Origin: Verrucomicrobiota bacterium
GTDB lineage: Bacteria; Verrucomicrobiota; Verrucomicrobiia; Opitutales; Opitutaceae
Assembly: GCA_016235555.1 (NCBI GenBank)
Contig: JACRKC010000106.1
Coordinates: 1 to 61,704 of the forward strand
DNA length: 61,704 nt
Direction of reading: 5' to 3'
Part shown: one piece after another, positions 1 to 8,491 of the stretch
Layout: every line of letters starts with the position of its first letter
Position numbering within the stretch: position 1 is the first letter of the stretch
Notes under the pieces: generated by a model
Seen by the model: the letters and a program-made list of their open reading frames with translations, nothing else
The model's database searches: none
What the model was told of the DNA's origin: nothing
Translations under genes and position numbers: made by a program

Positions 1-26
1 CGCGCTTCAGGACTCGCGCCCGCCGA

Positions 27-53
27 AGCGCGTTGAGGTCAACGCGCTCCACC
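27..53. repeat. Half of the AGCGCGTTG palindromic repeat
   Basis: AGCGCGTTG-AGGT-CAACGCGCT followed by CCACC. The same unit is the right arm of the composite repeats ending at 5674 and 27750, and its reverse form is at 6509. The left partner would lie outside the window. It ends 3 bp before the first gene, so the TTG codon at 33 is judged to be repeat sequence rather than the start of that gene. Confidence 0.75.
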
Positions 54-56
54 CCA

Positions 57-2282
57 ATGCCCACGCCATCCGCGTCGCCCCTTCCGTCTCGCACCAGCCT
101 CGCCGGCGATGCCTGGGGCGGCTTCGCCTCGATGCTCGTCGCCCTGCCGTCGGCGATCGCCTACGGCGTCGCCGTGTTCAGCGTGCTCGGCGCCGACCAC
201 GTGGCGCAGGGCGTGCGTGCCGGGCTCGTCGGCGCGATGCTGCTCGGGCTGGTCGCCGCCCTCGTCGGCGGCGCGCCGCAGTTGATCTCCGCACCGTGCG
301 CGCCGGCCGCGGCCGTGCTCGCGGCCTTGGTGCTCGAAACCACGGGCGGCGGCGCGAGCGTCGAAAAAATCACCACGGTGCTCGTGCTGGTCGCCCTGCT
401 CTCGGCCGTGTTCCAATTGGGCTACGGCCTGGCCGGCGGCGGCCGCCTCATCAAATACATCCCCTACCCCGTCGTGTCGGGCTATCTCAGTGCGGTCGGC
501 GTGATCATCTTTGTCGGCCAGCTCCCGAAATTTCTCGGATTGGCTCCGGGCGTGTCGCTCGCCTCCGGCCTCCTCGCGCCGGCGCACTGGCAGTGGCCCG
601 CGGTGGTCGTCGGTGCCGCGACCATCGCCGGCGTGTTGCTCGCCCCGCGTCTGACCAAGACCGTCCCGCCCACCATCGTCGGTCTCGCGGCCGGGCTCGC
701 CGCTTACTTCGCCCTCGCGCTGGGCCGGAGCGATCTGCTGCACGTCGCGGGCAATCCTCTCGTGATCGGGCCCGTCGGCGGCAGCGCCGCCGCCTTGTTC
801 GGCGAACTCGCCGTGCCGCCCCCGCTGTGGCGCGAACTCACCGCGGCCGACTGGCGCGCACTCATCGTGCCCGCGCTGACCCTGTCGATTCTGCTGTCCG
901 TCGACACGCTGAAAACCTGCGTGGTGGTCGATGCGCTGGCGCACAGCCGTCACGACTCGAATCGCACGCTGCTCGCCCAAGGCGCCGGCAATCTCGCCTC
1001 CGCCATCCTCGGCGGCATGCCCGGCGCCGGCACCATGGGCGCCACGCTCGTCAATCTCGAGAGCGGCGGCCGCACCCAGCGCGCGGGCGTGATCGAGGGC
1101 CTGTGCGTGCTCGCCGCCGCCCTCCTCCTCGGCCGCTGGATCGCCTGGGTGCCGGTTGCCTCCCTGGCCGGCATTCTCCTCGTGGTCGGCCTCCGCATGA
1201 TCGACTGGGGCAGCTTCCAACTCGCCGGCCGCCGCGAGACCGCGCTCGACTTCCTGGTCATCGCCACCGTCGTGCTCGTCGCCGTCGGCACCAATCTCAT
1301 CGCCGCCTCCGGCGCCGGCGTGGCCCTCGCGATCGTGCTCTTCATCCGCGAACAGGCCCACGGCACGATCATCCGCCGGCGCGTCACCGGCCGTCAGATC
1401 TCCTCCACCCAGCACCGCCTGCCCGAGGAAACCGCCGTGCTCGAACGTCACGGCGACGACGTGCTCGTCTGCGAGCTTCAGGGCAATTTGTTCTTCGGCA
1501 CCACCGACAAGCTGCTCACGGAACTCGACGCGCCGTTGCAAACGTGCCGTTTCCTCGTGCTCGACCTGCGCCGCGTGCACTCCGTGGACTACACCGCCAT
1601 CCATCTCCTCGAACGCTTCGAGCAATCCCTCGCCGCGCGCGACGGCTGGCTACTCTTCAGCCGCGTGCCGGCCCATCTCCCCACCGGCCGCAACCTCCGG
1701 CACTACTTCGCCCAGCTCGGAGTCGTCGAGACCCGGCGCCGCGTGCGCGCGTTCGAGTCCCTCGACGACACGCTGGTCTGGATCGAGGACCGCATTCTCG
1801 ACGATTCCCTCTGCAAGATCGACGCCGGCGCCGCACCCCTCGACCTCGCCGATTTCGACCTCGTGCGCGAATTCGCGGCCGATACCATGCTTGCGGCGCT
1901 CCGCGGCGGCGTGACCGAACGGAGCTGTCGCGGCGGCGAACACGTGTTTCGCGCCGGCGACCGCGGCGCCGACATGTATCTCGTGCGCCGCGGCATCGTT
2001 CGCGTCAGCCTGCCGCTGAAAGACGGCGGCCATCACAACCTCTCGTCGTTCGGCCGCGGCAATTTCTTCGGCGAGATGGCGTTTCTCACCGGCAGCGTGC
2101 GCTCCGCCGACGCCATCGCCACCACCGACTGTGACCTCTACGTGATTTCGCGCGACCGCTTCGACGCCATCTCCCGTGCCCACCCGCTGGTCGGCGTGAA
2201 AATCTTCGCCCGCATCGCCCGCACGCTGGCGCTCCGCCTCCGCCGCACCGACGCCGAACTTCGCGCCATCTACGAAGCGTAA
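57..2282 (+). CDS. SulP-family anion transporter with STAS and cyclic-nucleotide-binding domains
   Basis: 741 aa from ATG at 57. Residues about 15-420 are many hydrophobic segments of the SLC26A/SulP type, including the early run with PSAIAYGVAVFS and a segment with GMPGAGTMGATLVN. A STAS domain follows (about 460-530, with LVLDLRRVHSVDYTAIHLLE). The C-terminal 120 residues form a cyclic-nucleotide-binding domain with a recognisable phosphate cassette (FFGEMAFLTGSVRSA). Members move sulfate, bicarbonate or dicarboxylates across the inner membrane with H+ or Na+; the substrate cannot be read here. The nucleotide domain suggests gating by cAMP or a similar ligand. No partner gene is adjacent; an inverted repeat follows the stop. 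Confidence 0.9.
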   Translation: MPTPSASPLPSRTSLAGDAWGGFASMLVALPSAIAYGVAVFSVLGADHVAQGVRAGLVGAMLLGLVAALVGGAPQLISAPCAPAAAVLAALVLETTGGGASVEKITTVLVLVALLSAVFQLGYGLAGGGRLIKYIPYPVVSGYLSAVGVIIFVGQLPKFLGLAPGVSLASGLLAPAHWQWPAVVVGAATIAGVLLAPRLTKTVPPTIVGLAAGLAAYFALALGRSDLLHVAGNPLVIGPVGGSAAALFGELAVPPPLWRELTAADWRALIVPALTLSILLSVDTLKTCVVVDALAHSRHDSNRTLLAQGAGNLASAILGGMPGAGTMGATLVNLESGGRTQRAGVIEGLCVLAAALLLGRWIAWVPVASLAGILLVVGLRMIDWGSFQLAGRRETALDFLVIATVVLVAVGTNLIAASGAGVALAIVLFIREQAHGTIIRRRVTGRQISSTQHRLPEETAVLERHGDDVLVCELQGNLFFGTTDKLLTELDAPLQTCRFLVLDLRRVHSVDYTAIHLLERFEQSLAARDGWLLFSRVPAHLPTGRNLRHYFAQLGVVETRRRVRAFESLDDTLVWIEDRILDDSLCKIDAGAAPLDLADFDLVREFAADTMLAALRGGVTERSCRGGEHVFRAGDRGADMYLVRRGIVRVSLPLKDGGHHNLSSFGRGNFFGEMAFLTGSVRSADAIATTDCDLYVISRDRFDAISRAHPLVGVKIFARIARTLALRLRRTDAELRAIYEA

Positions 2283-2292
2283 CGGTCATGAA

Positions 2293-2360
2293 GTAGGGCG
2301 GGTCTGTGACCCGCCCTCGAACACTCACCGCGTGAATGGGCGGGTCGCAGACCGCCCTAC
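2293..2360. repeat. GTAGGGCGGGTC inverted repeat
   Basis: 68 bp imperfect palindrome: GTAGGGCGGGTCTGTGACC at the left and GGTCGCAGACCGCCCTAC at the right, with a further GGGCGGGT/ACCCGCCC pairing inside. It fills the gap between the SulP gene and the peptidase and could fold in RNA from either strand. No flanking direct repeat was seen. Confidence 0.75.
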
Positions 2361-2457
2361 CCCGAACCTCCGGCGTCAGTTGATCATTTCGGCGCCCCGC
2401 GGTGTCGGCTCGGGAAATTCGGATTGTTCACCCGACCAGCGCGGCCAAGATCGCGGC

Positions 2458-4257
2458 ATGCATTTTCTCCTCCGCACGCTCGGCCTCGCCACCGCCCTGG
2501 CCTTCGCCGCCATCACGCCCGCGGCCCGCGCCGCCGATTCCACCGCCCTGCAGGAGCGCGCCGACCGCTTCCTCTCGCTCGTCAACTCGTCCTACCAGGC
2601 GCTCTATTACGTCGAGGCCGAGGCTCAGTGGAAGGCCGCCACCGACGTCACCCCCGCGCACGACGCCGCGAGCGAAGTCGCCGGCAAGGCCCGCGCCGCG
2701 TTCGTCGGCAATCCCGCGCTCATCAAGGAAACCAAGGAACTCCTCCTCTTCCGCCGCGACCTCAAGGACCTCACCGTGCGCCAGCTCGAGCGCCTGCTGC
2801 TGATTGCGTCCGAGTCGCCGATGACCAACCCGAAGCTCACCGCCGCACGCATCGAGGCCGAGACCGCGCAGGCCTCCACCCTCAACGGCTTCGAGTTCAA
2901 ACTCGCCGGAAAAACCGTCACCGCAAACGACATCGACAACCTCCTGCGCTCCTCCACCGACCTCGCCGCGCGTCGCGCCGCCTGGGAAGCCTCGAAGGAA
3001 TCCGGCCCGGCGCTCAAGGCCGGCCTCGTGAAACTGCGCGACCTACGCAACGGCGTCGCGCAGGAGATGGGTTACGCCGATTATTTGTCCCTCCAGGTCG
3101 CACGCTACGGGATGACGACCGACGAGATGCTCCGCCTGAATTCCGACTTCATGCGCGTGCTCTCGCCACTCTACGCGCAGCTCCACACGTGGACGAAGCA
3201 CAAGCTCGCCGAGAAGTTCCACCAACCCGTCCCCAAGCTCATCCCCGCCCACTGGATCAACAACCGCTGGTCGCAGGAGTGGGCCGGCCTCTCCGAGGGC
3301 GCCGATCTCGCGCCTTTCTTCAAGGGTCGCACCCCCGAGTGGATCGTGAAGACGGCCGAGACCTTCTACACCAGCCTCGGCTTCGCCAAGATGCCCGACT
3401 CCTTCTGGCCCAAGTCGGACCTTTACCCGGTGCCCGAGGGTGAGAAGCGCAAGAAAAACACCCACGCCTCCGCCTGGCACCTCGATCTCGACCGCGACAT
3501 CCGCTCGCTCATGAGCGTCCAGCCCAACGCATGGTGGTTCAACACCGCGCACCACGAACTCGGCCACGTCTATTATTTCATGGGCTACACGCGCCCCGAG
3601 GTGCCCCCGCTCCTGCGCGACGGCGCCAATCCCGGTTTCCACGAGGGCTTCGGCGAACTCACCGCCCTCGCGTCCGCCCAAGTCCCCTACCTCAAATCCG
3701 TCGGCGTGCTGCCCGCCGACTTCAAGGCCGACGAGACCGCCTTCCTCCTCAACAACGCCCTCGATGGCGGCATCCCGTTCATCTACTGGTCGTCCGGCGT
3801 GATGACCCACTGGGAGGCCGACATCTACGCGAAAAAACTCCCCGCCACCGAGTGGAACGCCCGCTGGTGGCAATACGTCCGCGACTTCCAAGGCGTCGAG
3901 CCGCCCGCCGCACGCGGCGAGGAGTTCTGCGATCCCGCGACCAAGACTCACATCAACGACACGCCCGCCTACTACTACAACTACGCCTTCGCGCAGGTCT
4001 TCAAATACCAGCTCCACGACTACATCGCGCGGAAGATCCTCCGCCAGCCGCCGCAAGCCTGCAACTACGCCGGCAACCCCGCCGTCGGCGCCTTCATCCG
4101 CTCGATCATGGAAAAAGGCGCGACCGCCGACTGGCGCCAGGTGCTTAAAGACGCGACCGGCGAGGAGTTTTCCACCCGCGCCATGCTCGACTACTACGCG
4201 CCGCTGATGAAGTGGCTCGAGGACCAAAACAAAGGCCGCACGATCGGGTGGAAATGA
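2458..4257 (+). CDS. Secreted M2-family peptidase (angiotensin-converting-enzyme-like dipeptidyl carboxypeptidase)
   Basis: 599 aa from ATG at 2458, chosen because it begins a clean signal peptide (MHFLLRTLGLATALAFA...ARA). An in-frame ATG 126 bp upstream would translate repeat sequence. The zinc site is HELGH at residues 366-370 and the third ligand is E396 in GANPGFHEGFGE. This matches the M2 layout with a two-residue longer spacing than human ACE. Length fits bacterial M2 peptidases, which release dipeptides from peptide C termini in the periplasm or outside the cell. It is probably a single-gene unit; palindromic repeats lie on both sides. Confidence 0.93.
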   Translation: MHFLLRTLGLATALAFAAITPAARAADSTALQERADRFLSLVNSSYQALYYVEAEAQWKAATDVTPAHDAASEVAGKARAAFVGNPALIKETKELLLFRRDLKDLTVRQLERLLLIASESPMTNPKLTAARIEAETAQASTLNGFEFKLAGKTVTANDIDNLLRSSTDLAARRAAWEASKESGPALKAGLVKLRDLRNGVAQEMGYADYLSLQVARYGMTTDEMLRLNSDFMRVLSPLYAQLHTWTKHKLAEKFHQPVPKLIPAHWINNRWSQEWAGLSEGADLAPFFKGRTPEWIVKTAETFYTSLGFAKMPDSFWPKSDLYPVPEGEKRKKNTHASAWHLDLDRDIRSLMSVQPNAWWFNTAHHELGHVYYFMGYTRPEVPPLLRDGANPGFHEGFGELTALASAQVPYLKSVGVLPADFKADETAFLLNNALDGGIPFIYWSSGVMTHWEADIYAKKLPATEWNARWWQYVRDFQGVEPPAARGEEFCDPATKTHINDTPAYYYNYAFAQVFKYQLHDYIARKILRQPPQACNYAGNPAVGAFIRSIMEKGATADWRQVLKDATGEEFSTRAMLDYYAPLMKWLEDQNKGRTIGWK

Positions 4258-4271
4258 TCGCGCAGCGTGAA

Positions 4272-4386
4272 GGTAGGAGCCTGCTTGCAGGCGATAGTTT
4301 GGAGTGGCACGGGTCTCCCGACCCGTGAGGCTGAACACGGGTCGGGAGACCCGTGCCACGAAATCGCCTGCAAGCAGGCTCCTACC
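4272..4386. repeat. Two-layer nested palindrome
   Basis: Outer perfect 24-nt arms at 4272-4295 and 4363-4386 (GGTAGGAGCCTGC... and its complement). Inside are perfect 24-nt arms at 4304-4327 and 4336-4359 (GTGGCACGGGTCTCCC... and its complement), each itself partly self-complementary. The 115 bp begin 14 bp after the peptidase stop. Perfect arms in two independent layers argue for recent acquisition and against a simple terminator. Confidence 0.85.
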
Positions 4387-4432
4387 CTCCGAAACCGAAG
4401 CCTCTTCCACGCGTCGAACTCCTCAACCGACG

Positions 4433-5419
4433 ATGAACTCCTTTCTTCGCTCCAGCGTTTCCTTCGCGCTCACTACCGTTCTATTCGCCGCCGAACCCGC
4501 TCCTTCCGCGCCGAAGAAGGAGGAAAAATCCGAGTGGGTCTTCTCCCTCCTCCCGAAAACCTTTCAGAAAAACCCGCGCGTCGATCTCACCGTGATCACC
4601 GAGATGACGCCCCTCGGGAAAAAACTCCCGCCCGTCACTCCCGCCAAACCCGTCTATTACATCGCGCAGTCCGCCGGCTTCCAGCAACGCGGCCATGCGC
4701 CCGGCCACGAAAAAACCCTCAAGGAGGCCGAGATTGAACGCCTGCTCGTGCGCTCGCTCGCCACCAGCGGTTACCTGCGCGCCGACGGCTCCCCGGCCCA
4801 GCCCGTCTCGCTCGCGATCATTTACACGTGGGGCTCGCACAATCTCCTCACCGAGGGCGACGAGGAAAACCCCGTGCTCTCCGGCGAGATGGTCGCGCGC
4901 AACATCCTCGACCGCGCCGCGCTCGTCGGCGGCGAGAGATTCGCCGCCCAGCTCCTCAAACTCTTCGAGGAGGCCGACAGTCTCGCGCTCGCCAGCCGCG
5001 CCACGCCCCCGCCCGGCGGCGAATCCGTGATCGGCCCCGCGCAGATGGATTTCCTCAATCCGGTGAACCTGTTTCGCCGCTCCAGCTCGAAAAACGACTT
5101 CCTCGTCGATCAGACCGCCAACGACGTCTACTACGTCGTCGCCTCCGCCTACGACTACGGCGCGCTCCTGCGCAAGGAACGCCGCCTCTACTGGCGCACC
5201 CGCATGACCGTCGCCGCGCAAGGCGTGTCGCAGGACCAGACGCTGCCCACGCTCATCGCGACGGCCGGCCCGTATTTCGGCAAAGACATGCCCGAAGTCG
5301 AAATCCTCTCCCGTCGCGCGACCCCTGAAGGCAAAGTGGAGATCGGCGAAGCCGTCGTCGTCGGCACCGAAGATCCCGCGGCCCGGAAAAAAGCCAAAGC
5401 CCCGCCGGCAAAAAAGTAG
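4433..5419 (+). CDS. Secreted protein of unknown function
   Basis: 328 aa from ATG at 4433. An upstream in-frame ATG (4304) would translate the palindrome. The N terminus (MNSFLRSSVSFALTTVLFAAEPAPS) looks like a signal peptide. A charged, lysine-rich start (PKKEEKSEW) is followed by a mixed alpha/beta body without membrane segments and a basic, Ala/Lys-rich tail (ARKKAKAPPAKK). I do not recognise a family. The TAG stop at 5417-5419 overlaps the first base of the following repeat, so the C terminus may have been set by insertion. The downstream gene is separated by more than 300 bp and is probably not co-transcribed. Confidence 0.75.
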   Translation: MNSFLRSSVSFALTTVLFAAEPAPSAPKKEEKSEWVFSLLPKTFQKNPRVDLTVITEMTPLGKKLPPVTPAKPVYYIAQSAGFQQRGHAPGHEKTLKEAEIERLLVRSLATSGYLRADGSPAQPVSLAIIYTWGSHNLLTEGDEENPVLSGEMVARNILDRAALVGGERFAAQLLKLFEEADSLALASRATPPPGGESVIGPAQMDFLNPVNLFRRSSSKNDFLVDQTANDVYYVVASAYDYGALLRKERRLYWRTRMTVAAQGVSQDQTLPTLIATAGPYFGKDMPEVEILSRRATPEGKVEIGEAVVVGTEDPAARKKAKAPPAKK

Positions 5420-5674
5420 GTGGAGCGCGTTGCCCCCAACGCGCTTATTGTGGGAGGGGCTTTACGCCAACGGCTGTTGAGATTTGGATAATCGTAGGTC
5501 GGGCTTTACGCCCGACACTTCTCCGCCTACGGCGGATGTCGGGGATAAACCCCGACCTACCCACGGGACCCAGTAGTCCATGCTTCAGCAGCCGTTGGTA
5601 TTACGCCCCGACGAGTCGCGGGATAAACCCGCTCCCACCTTCGAACCAGCGCGTTGGGGTCAACGCGCTCCACC
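5419..5674. repeat. Composite nested palindrome, interrupted copy
   Basis: Layer 1: GGTGGAGCGCGTTG.. at 5419-5445 and the matching ..CAACGCGCTCCACC at 5648-5674. Layer 2: GTGGGAGGGGCTTTACGCC from 5450 and the complementary ..AACCCGCTCCCACC ending at 5639. An uninterrupted copy of both layers is at 27634-27750. Here layer 2 is split by 132 extra bases (5469-5600). The whole block fills the gap before the AMP nucleosidase gene. Confidence 0.85.
5469..5600. mobile_element. Non-autonomous element inserted within a repeat, flanked by TTACGCC
   Basis: Comparison with 27634-27750 shows that these 132 bp are an insertion. The host sequence CTTTACGCCCCGACGAG is split, with TTACGCC present at both borders (5462-5468 and 5601-5607). 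The termini are imperfect inverted repeats (CCAACGGCTGTTGA and TTCAGCAGCCGTTGG). The interior carries another palindrome, GTAGGTCGGGCTTTACGCC...GGGGATAAACCCCGACCTAC (5494-5560). It is too short to encode an enzyme, so any mobility must be supplied in trans. Confidence 0.65.
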
Positions 5675-5737
5675 CCGGCCACCAGTGCGTCATCTTTTTC
5701 CGTGTCATCCGTGCCCTCCCCGGGCAACGTCGCTCGC

Positions 5738-6508
5738 ATGAAATCCCGCCAAGAAATCGTCCGCAACTGGCTGCCCCGCTACACCGGCGTGCCCCTCGGC
5801 AAGTTCGGCGATTACATCCTCCTGACCAACTTCGACCGCTACGTGAGCCTCTTCGCGCAGTGGCACCGCGTGCCGATCATGGGTCGCGACAAACCCATGG
5901 CCAGCGCCACGGCCGGCGACATCACGATCATCAATTTCGGCATGGGCAGCGCGACCGCCGCGACGATCATGGATCTGCTCAGCGCCATCAAACCCAAGGC
6001 CGTGCTCTTCCTCGGCAAATGCGGCGGCGTGAAACACCGTGCCGAGATCGGCGACCTTATCCTCCCGATCGCCGCCGTCCGCGGCGAGGGCACGAGCAAC
6101 GACTACTTCCCCGCCGAGGTGCCCGCGCTGCCCGCGTTCGCCCTGCAAAAAGCCATCTCCACCACCATCCGCGATTTCGCCCGCGACTACTGGACCGGCA
6201 CCATCTACACCACCAACCGCCGCGTCTGGGAACACGACGAGAAGTTCAAGGCCTACCTCAAAAAAATCCGCGTGATCGCCGTCGATATGGAAACGGCCAC
6301 GATTTTCATGACCGGCTTTTTCAACGAGACCCCCACCGGCGCCCTCTTGCTGGTTTCAGATCAGCCGATGACCCCCGAGGGCGTGAAGACCGCCGAGAGC
6401 GACAAACAGGTCGACGAATCCTACGTCGAAGACCACCTGAAGATCGGCATCGCCTCGTTGAAGCAGCTCATCAACAAGGGGCTCACGGTGAAACACCTCA
6501 AGTTCTGA
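5738..6508 (+). CDS. amn: AMP nucleosidase, short form
   Basis: 256 aa from ATG at 5738; the earlier ATG at 5654 lies in repeat sequence. The protein is a nucleoside-phosphorylase fold with the glycine-rich phosphate/ribose segment INFGMGSATAATIMD, the core strand LFLGKCGGVKHRAEIGDLILP, and the purine-site segment VIAVDMETATIF. This corresponds to the short bacterial AMP nucleosidases that lack the N-terminal regulatory domain of the E. coli enzyme. It hydrolyses AMP to adenine and ribose 5-phosphate in the cytoplasm, acting in purine salvage and control of the adenylate pool. It stands alone between repeat blocks. Confidence 0.87.
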   Translation: MKSRQEIVRNWLPRYTGVPLGKFGDYILLTNFDRYVSLFAQWHRVPIMGRDKPMASATAGDITIINFGMGSATAATIMDLLSAIKPKAVLFLGKCGGVKHRAEIGDLILPIAAVRGEGTSNDYFPAEVPALPAFALQKAISTTIRDFARDYWTGTIYTTNRRVWEHDEKFKAYLKKIRVIAVDMETATIFMTGFFNETPTGALLLVSDQPMTPEGVKTAESDKQVDESYVEDHLKIGIASLKQLINKGLTVKHLKF

Positions 6509-6535
6509 GGTGGAGCGCGTTGACCCCAACGCGCT
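6509..6535. repeat. Solo GGTGGAGCGCGTTG repeat
   Basis: Single arm GGTGGAGCGCGTTG-ACCC-CAACGCGCT beginning on the base after the TGA stop of the AMP nucleosidase gene. Its two halves can pair as a hairpin. It is the left-arm form of the composite repeat family. Confidence 0.75.
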
Positions 6536-6592
6536 TTTCCACGGCGGAACCGTCCGCCACGCCGGGCGTCTTCCCGAGTGACTATTCGCGCC

Positions 6593-7264
6593 ATGTCCCT
6601 CTTCCGCCTCGTTCTCCTCCTCGCGGGCGCCGCCCCCGCGTGGGCCGGGCTCAGCTCCGCCGTCATCGTGCTGCCCACCGACACCGGTCGCGCCGCTCCC
6701 GCCGTCAGCATTGTGCAACCCGCCGACTACCTCTGCGCGGTCGTCACGCTCCGCACCACCGCGCGCGACACCGACCGCCAGTCCGCCGCGATGCGCGAGA
6801 GTCTCCAGCGTGTGACCAATGCCATTCAAAAGTCACCGCGGTTCCAATTGCACCAGGGCGCCGTGCGCCTGGCCGCCGGCAGCAGCGCCGTGTTCAGCAG
6901 CAAGGCCGGCGCCGGCCCCGCCAGTCTCCAGACCACGTTGCGCGTGCTCTGCCCCCTGCAAGGCGACCTCGATATTTTCGAGTCGATGAAGCAAATCCGG
7001 AATTTCATCAGCTCGCTCGCCCCCGCCGCCGATACCGAACTCAACGTCGTCTCGATCAGCCTCGCCGTGGCCGACCCCGAGCAATACCGCCAGCGCCTCC
7101 TCGCCCTCATCGCCGACCAGTCGCGCGCCGTGCAGCAAAATTTCTCCGCCCGCACCGTCATCATCGACGGCCTGCAAAACCCCGTCTCCGTCCGCCAGGT
7201 CGACGACTCCCACGTCGAGTTGTTCATCGACTACCAGATGAGCGCCAATCTCGACGTGCGGTAG
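6593..7264 (+). CDS. Secreted protein, possibly SIMPL-like
   Basis: 223 aa from ATG at 6593, which opens a signal peptide (MSLFRLVLLLAGAAPAWA). The body has strands separated by an amphipathic helix (DRQSAAMRESLQRVTNAIQ) and a second half with a similar strand/helix pattern (PEQYRQRLLALIADQ). This loosely resembles periplasmic SIMPL (DUF541) proteins, but I cannot identify a defining motif, so the family call is weak. The stop TAG lies at the edge of a repeat-rich gap. Start, signal peptide and coding phase are convincing; function is unknown. Confidence 0.68.
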   Translation: MSLFRLVLLLAGAAPAWAGLSSAVIVLPTDTGRAAPAVSIVQPADYLCAVVTLRTTARDTDRQSAAMRESLQRVTNAIQKSPRFQLHQGAVRLAAGSSAVFSSKAGAGPASLQTTLRVLCPLQGDLDIFESMKQIRNFISSLAPAADTELNVVSISLAVADPEQYRQRLLALIADQSRAVQQNFSARTVIIDGLQNPVSVRQVDDSHVELFIDYQMSANLDVR

Positions 7265-7299
7265 GAGAGCGTCGATCAACCCCGCCCACCCGCCGGCTC

Positions 7300-7357
7300 G
7301 TAGCGGAACGCGTGAGCGTTTCGCTCGCAGCAGCGAAAGCCTCACGGCTTCCGCTAC
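7300..7357. repeat. GTAGCGGAA...TTCCGCTAC palindrome, copy 1
   Basis: 58 bp imperfect palindrome with GTAGCGGAACGCGTGAGCG at the left and CTCACGGCTTCCGCTAC at the right. The same family occurs at 7458, 37849 and 59219. Between 7358 and the next copy I see no gene. Confidence 0.75.
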
Positions 7358-7418
7358 ATCGCCCGCCTCGGGAGAACCGGGATCTTGGGTGCCGTGTGGT
7401 CCCGGCACTCCCCAGACA

Positions 7419-7566
7419 GGGTGAAAATCTAGCGGCGTTCGTGCCATAGCGCGAAACGTAGCGGAAAGCGTGAGCTTTTCGCCCGAACGCGGGCCAAATC
7501 CCACGAAAACCTCACGGTTTCCGCTACACTTCGCGCGACTGAACGAATGCCGCCAAGTTTTCACCC
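7419..7566. repeat. GTAGCGG palindrome copy 2 inside an outer inverted repeat
   Basis: The core at 7458-7527 runs GTAGCGGAAAGCGTGAGC...CTCACGGTTTCCGCTAC. Around it, GGGTGAAAATCTAGCGGCGTT on the left pairs imperfectly with AATGCCGCCAAGTTTTCACCC on the right. The core resembles the reverse complement of the copy at 59219-59288 along nearly its whole length. The block occupies the gap between two convergent genes. Confidence 0.7.
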
Positions 7567-7594
7567 CGGCTCTCCCAAGCCGGCCTACATCTTG

Positions 7595-8491
7595 CTACTC
7601 CACCACCTCGAACCAAAACGGTTCGAACACTTCGCGCCCGCCCAGGCTCACTTGCGCCCAGATCACGTAGCGCCCCGGCTTCGGGATCGTGATCTTGAAA
7701 TCGAGCGCCGGCTTCATCGAATCGGGCCGCTTCTCCAAATCCGGGTCCACCGGATGCAGGTGGGCAAATCCGCTCCGCGTCTCGTCGAACGCCACGAGAT
7801 GCGCATACGCGCCCATCACCGGCTCCATCGGCACCGGCCCGCCATCGTTCTTCGCGATCGTGAGTTTCAGGTCGGTCGGCCACTTCGCCTTCATCGGCCG
7901 CATCGCCGGCGTCAGCGCGATCGTGTAGGGCCGGCGCTCGTCGCCGGGCCGCGCCTCGTTTGCAGTTCGCGATCCGGCGACCTTCAGATCGCCGTTCGCA
8001 TACAGCCCGCGTCCCGTCGCCGCCGGCGTGAAATCCGCAAACACGCGATACTGTCCGCTCAACCGCGGGGTGAACGAAAACTCCCAATCCCCCGCCACCC
8101 GCCCCGGGGTCGGATGCAGATGCTGGTAGTCCGTCAGCGTCGGATCGATCACGAGCAGGTGGAGCTTGCGCGTGTGCGACACCAACAAATCTTCCGACGC
8201 GATGGCCTTGCCGTTGGCCGTGCGCAACCGCACCGTCGCGCGCACTTCCTTGCCGGCGGTCGCCGGCTCCGCAACCGCCACCGTCATCGCCACCGGTGAG
8301 GCCATCGCCACGACCGGAATGAACTGCGGACTCAGTGGATCGCAAAAATCGATCGGGTTCTTCGCGGTCACGCGAAAATCCATGTGACTGAGATTCGTCC
8401 CGGTGGGCAGGAACCGGAAGCCCACGAACAGCGCCATCGCCCCGAGTGAAATCCACAGCAGCTGCCGGCGTTCGTTGGTCGCGAGCGTCAT
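7595..8491 (-). CDS. Membrane-anchored periplasmic protein with two HLHP repeats, linked to cytochrome oxidase assembly
   Basis: 298 aa; ATG at 8491 overlaps the stop of the SCO gene by 4 bp (ATGA), so translation is probably coupled. One N-terminal membrane anchor (LLWISLGAMALFVGFRFLP) precedes a beta-rich periplasmic part. Two related segments, LHLLVIDPTLTDYQHLHPTP and AHLVAFDETRSGFAHLHPVD, suggest an internal duplication with conserved histidines that could bind metal. The operon position next to a copper chaperone and the heme A synthase region suggests a role in copper delivery or oxidase maturation. No experimentally defined family is recognised. Confidence 0.78.
   Translation of the reverse strand: MTLATNERRQLLWISLGAMALFVGFRFLPTGTNLSHMDFRVTAKNPIDFCDPLSPQFIPVVAMASPVAMTVAVAEPATAGKEVRATVRLRTANGKAIASEDLLVSHTRKLHLLVIDPTLTDYQHLHPTPGRVAGDWEFSFTPRLSGQYRVFADFTPAATGRGLYANGDLKVAGSRTANEARPGDERRPYTIALTPAMRPMKAKWPTDLKLTIAKNDGGPVPMEPVMGAYAHLVAFDETRSGFAHLHPVDPDLEKRPDSMKPALDFKITIPKPGRYVIWAQVSLGGREVFEPFWFEVVE

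Noticed and set aside
33-56. Longer N terminus of the SulP protein from TTG at 33
   Set aside because: These codons are the repeat arm found elsewhere outside genes; ATG at 57 is the natural start.
4304-4432. N-terminal extension of the 4433 gene
   Set aside because: It would translate the palindrome (VSRPVRLNTGRETRATK) and hide the signal peptide.
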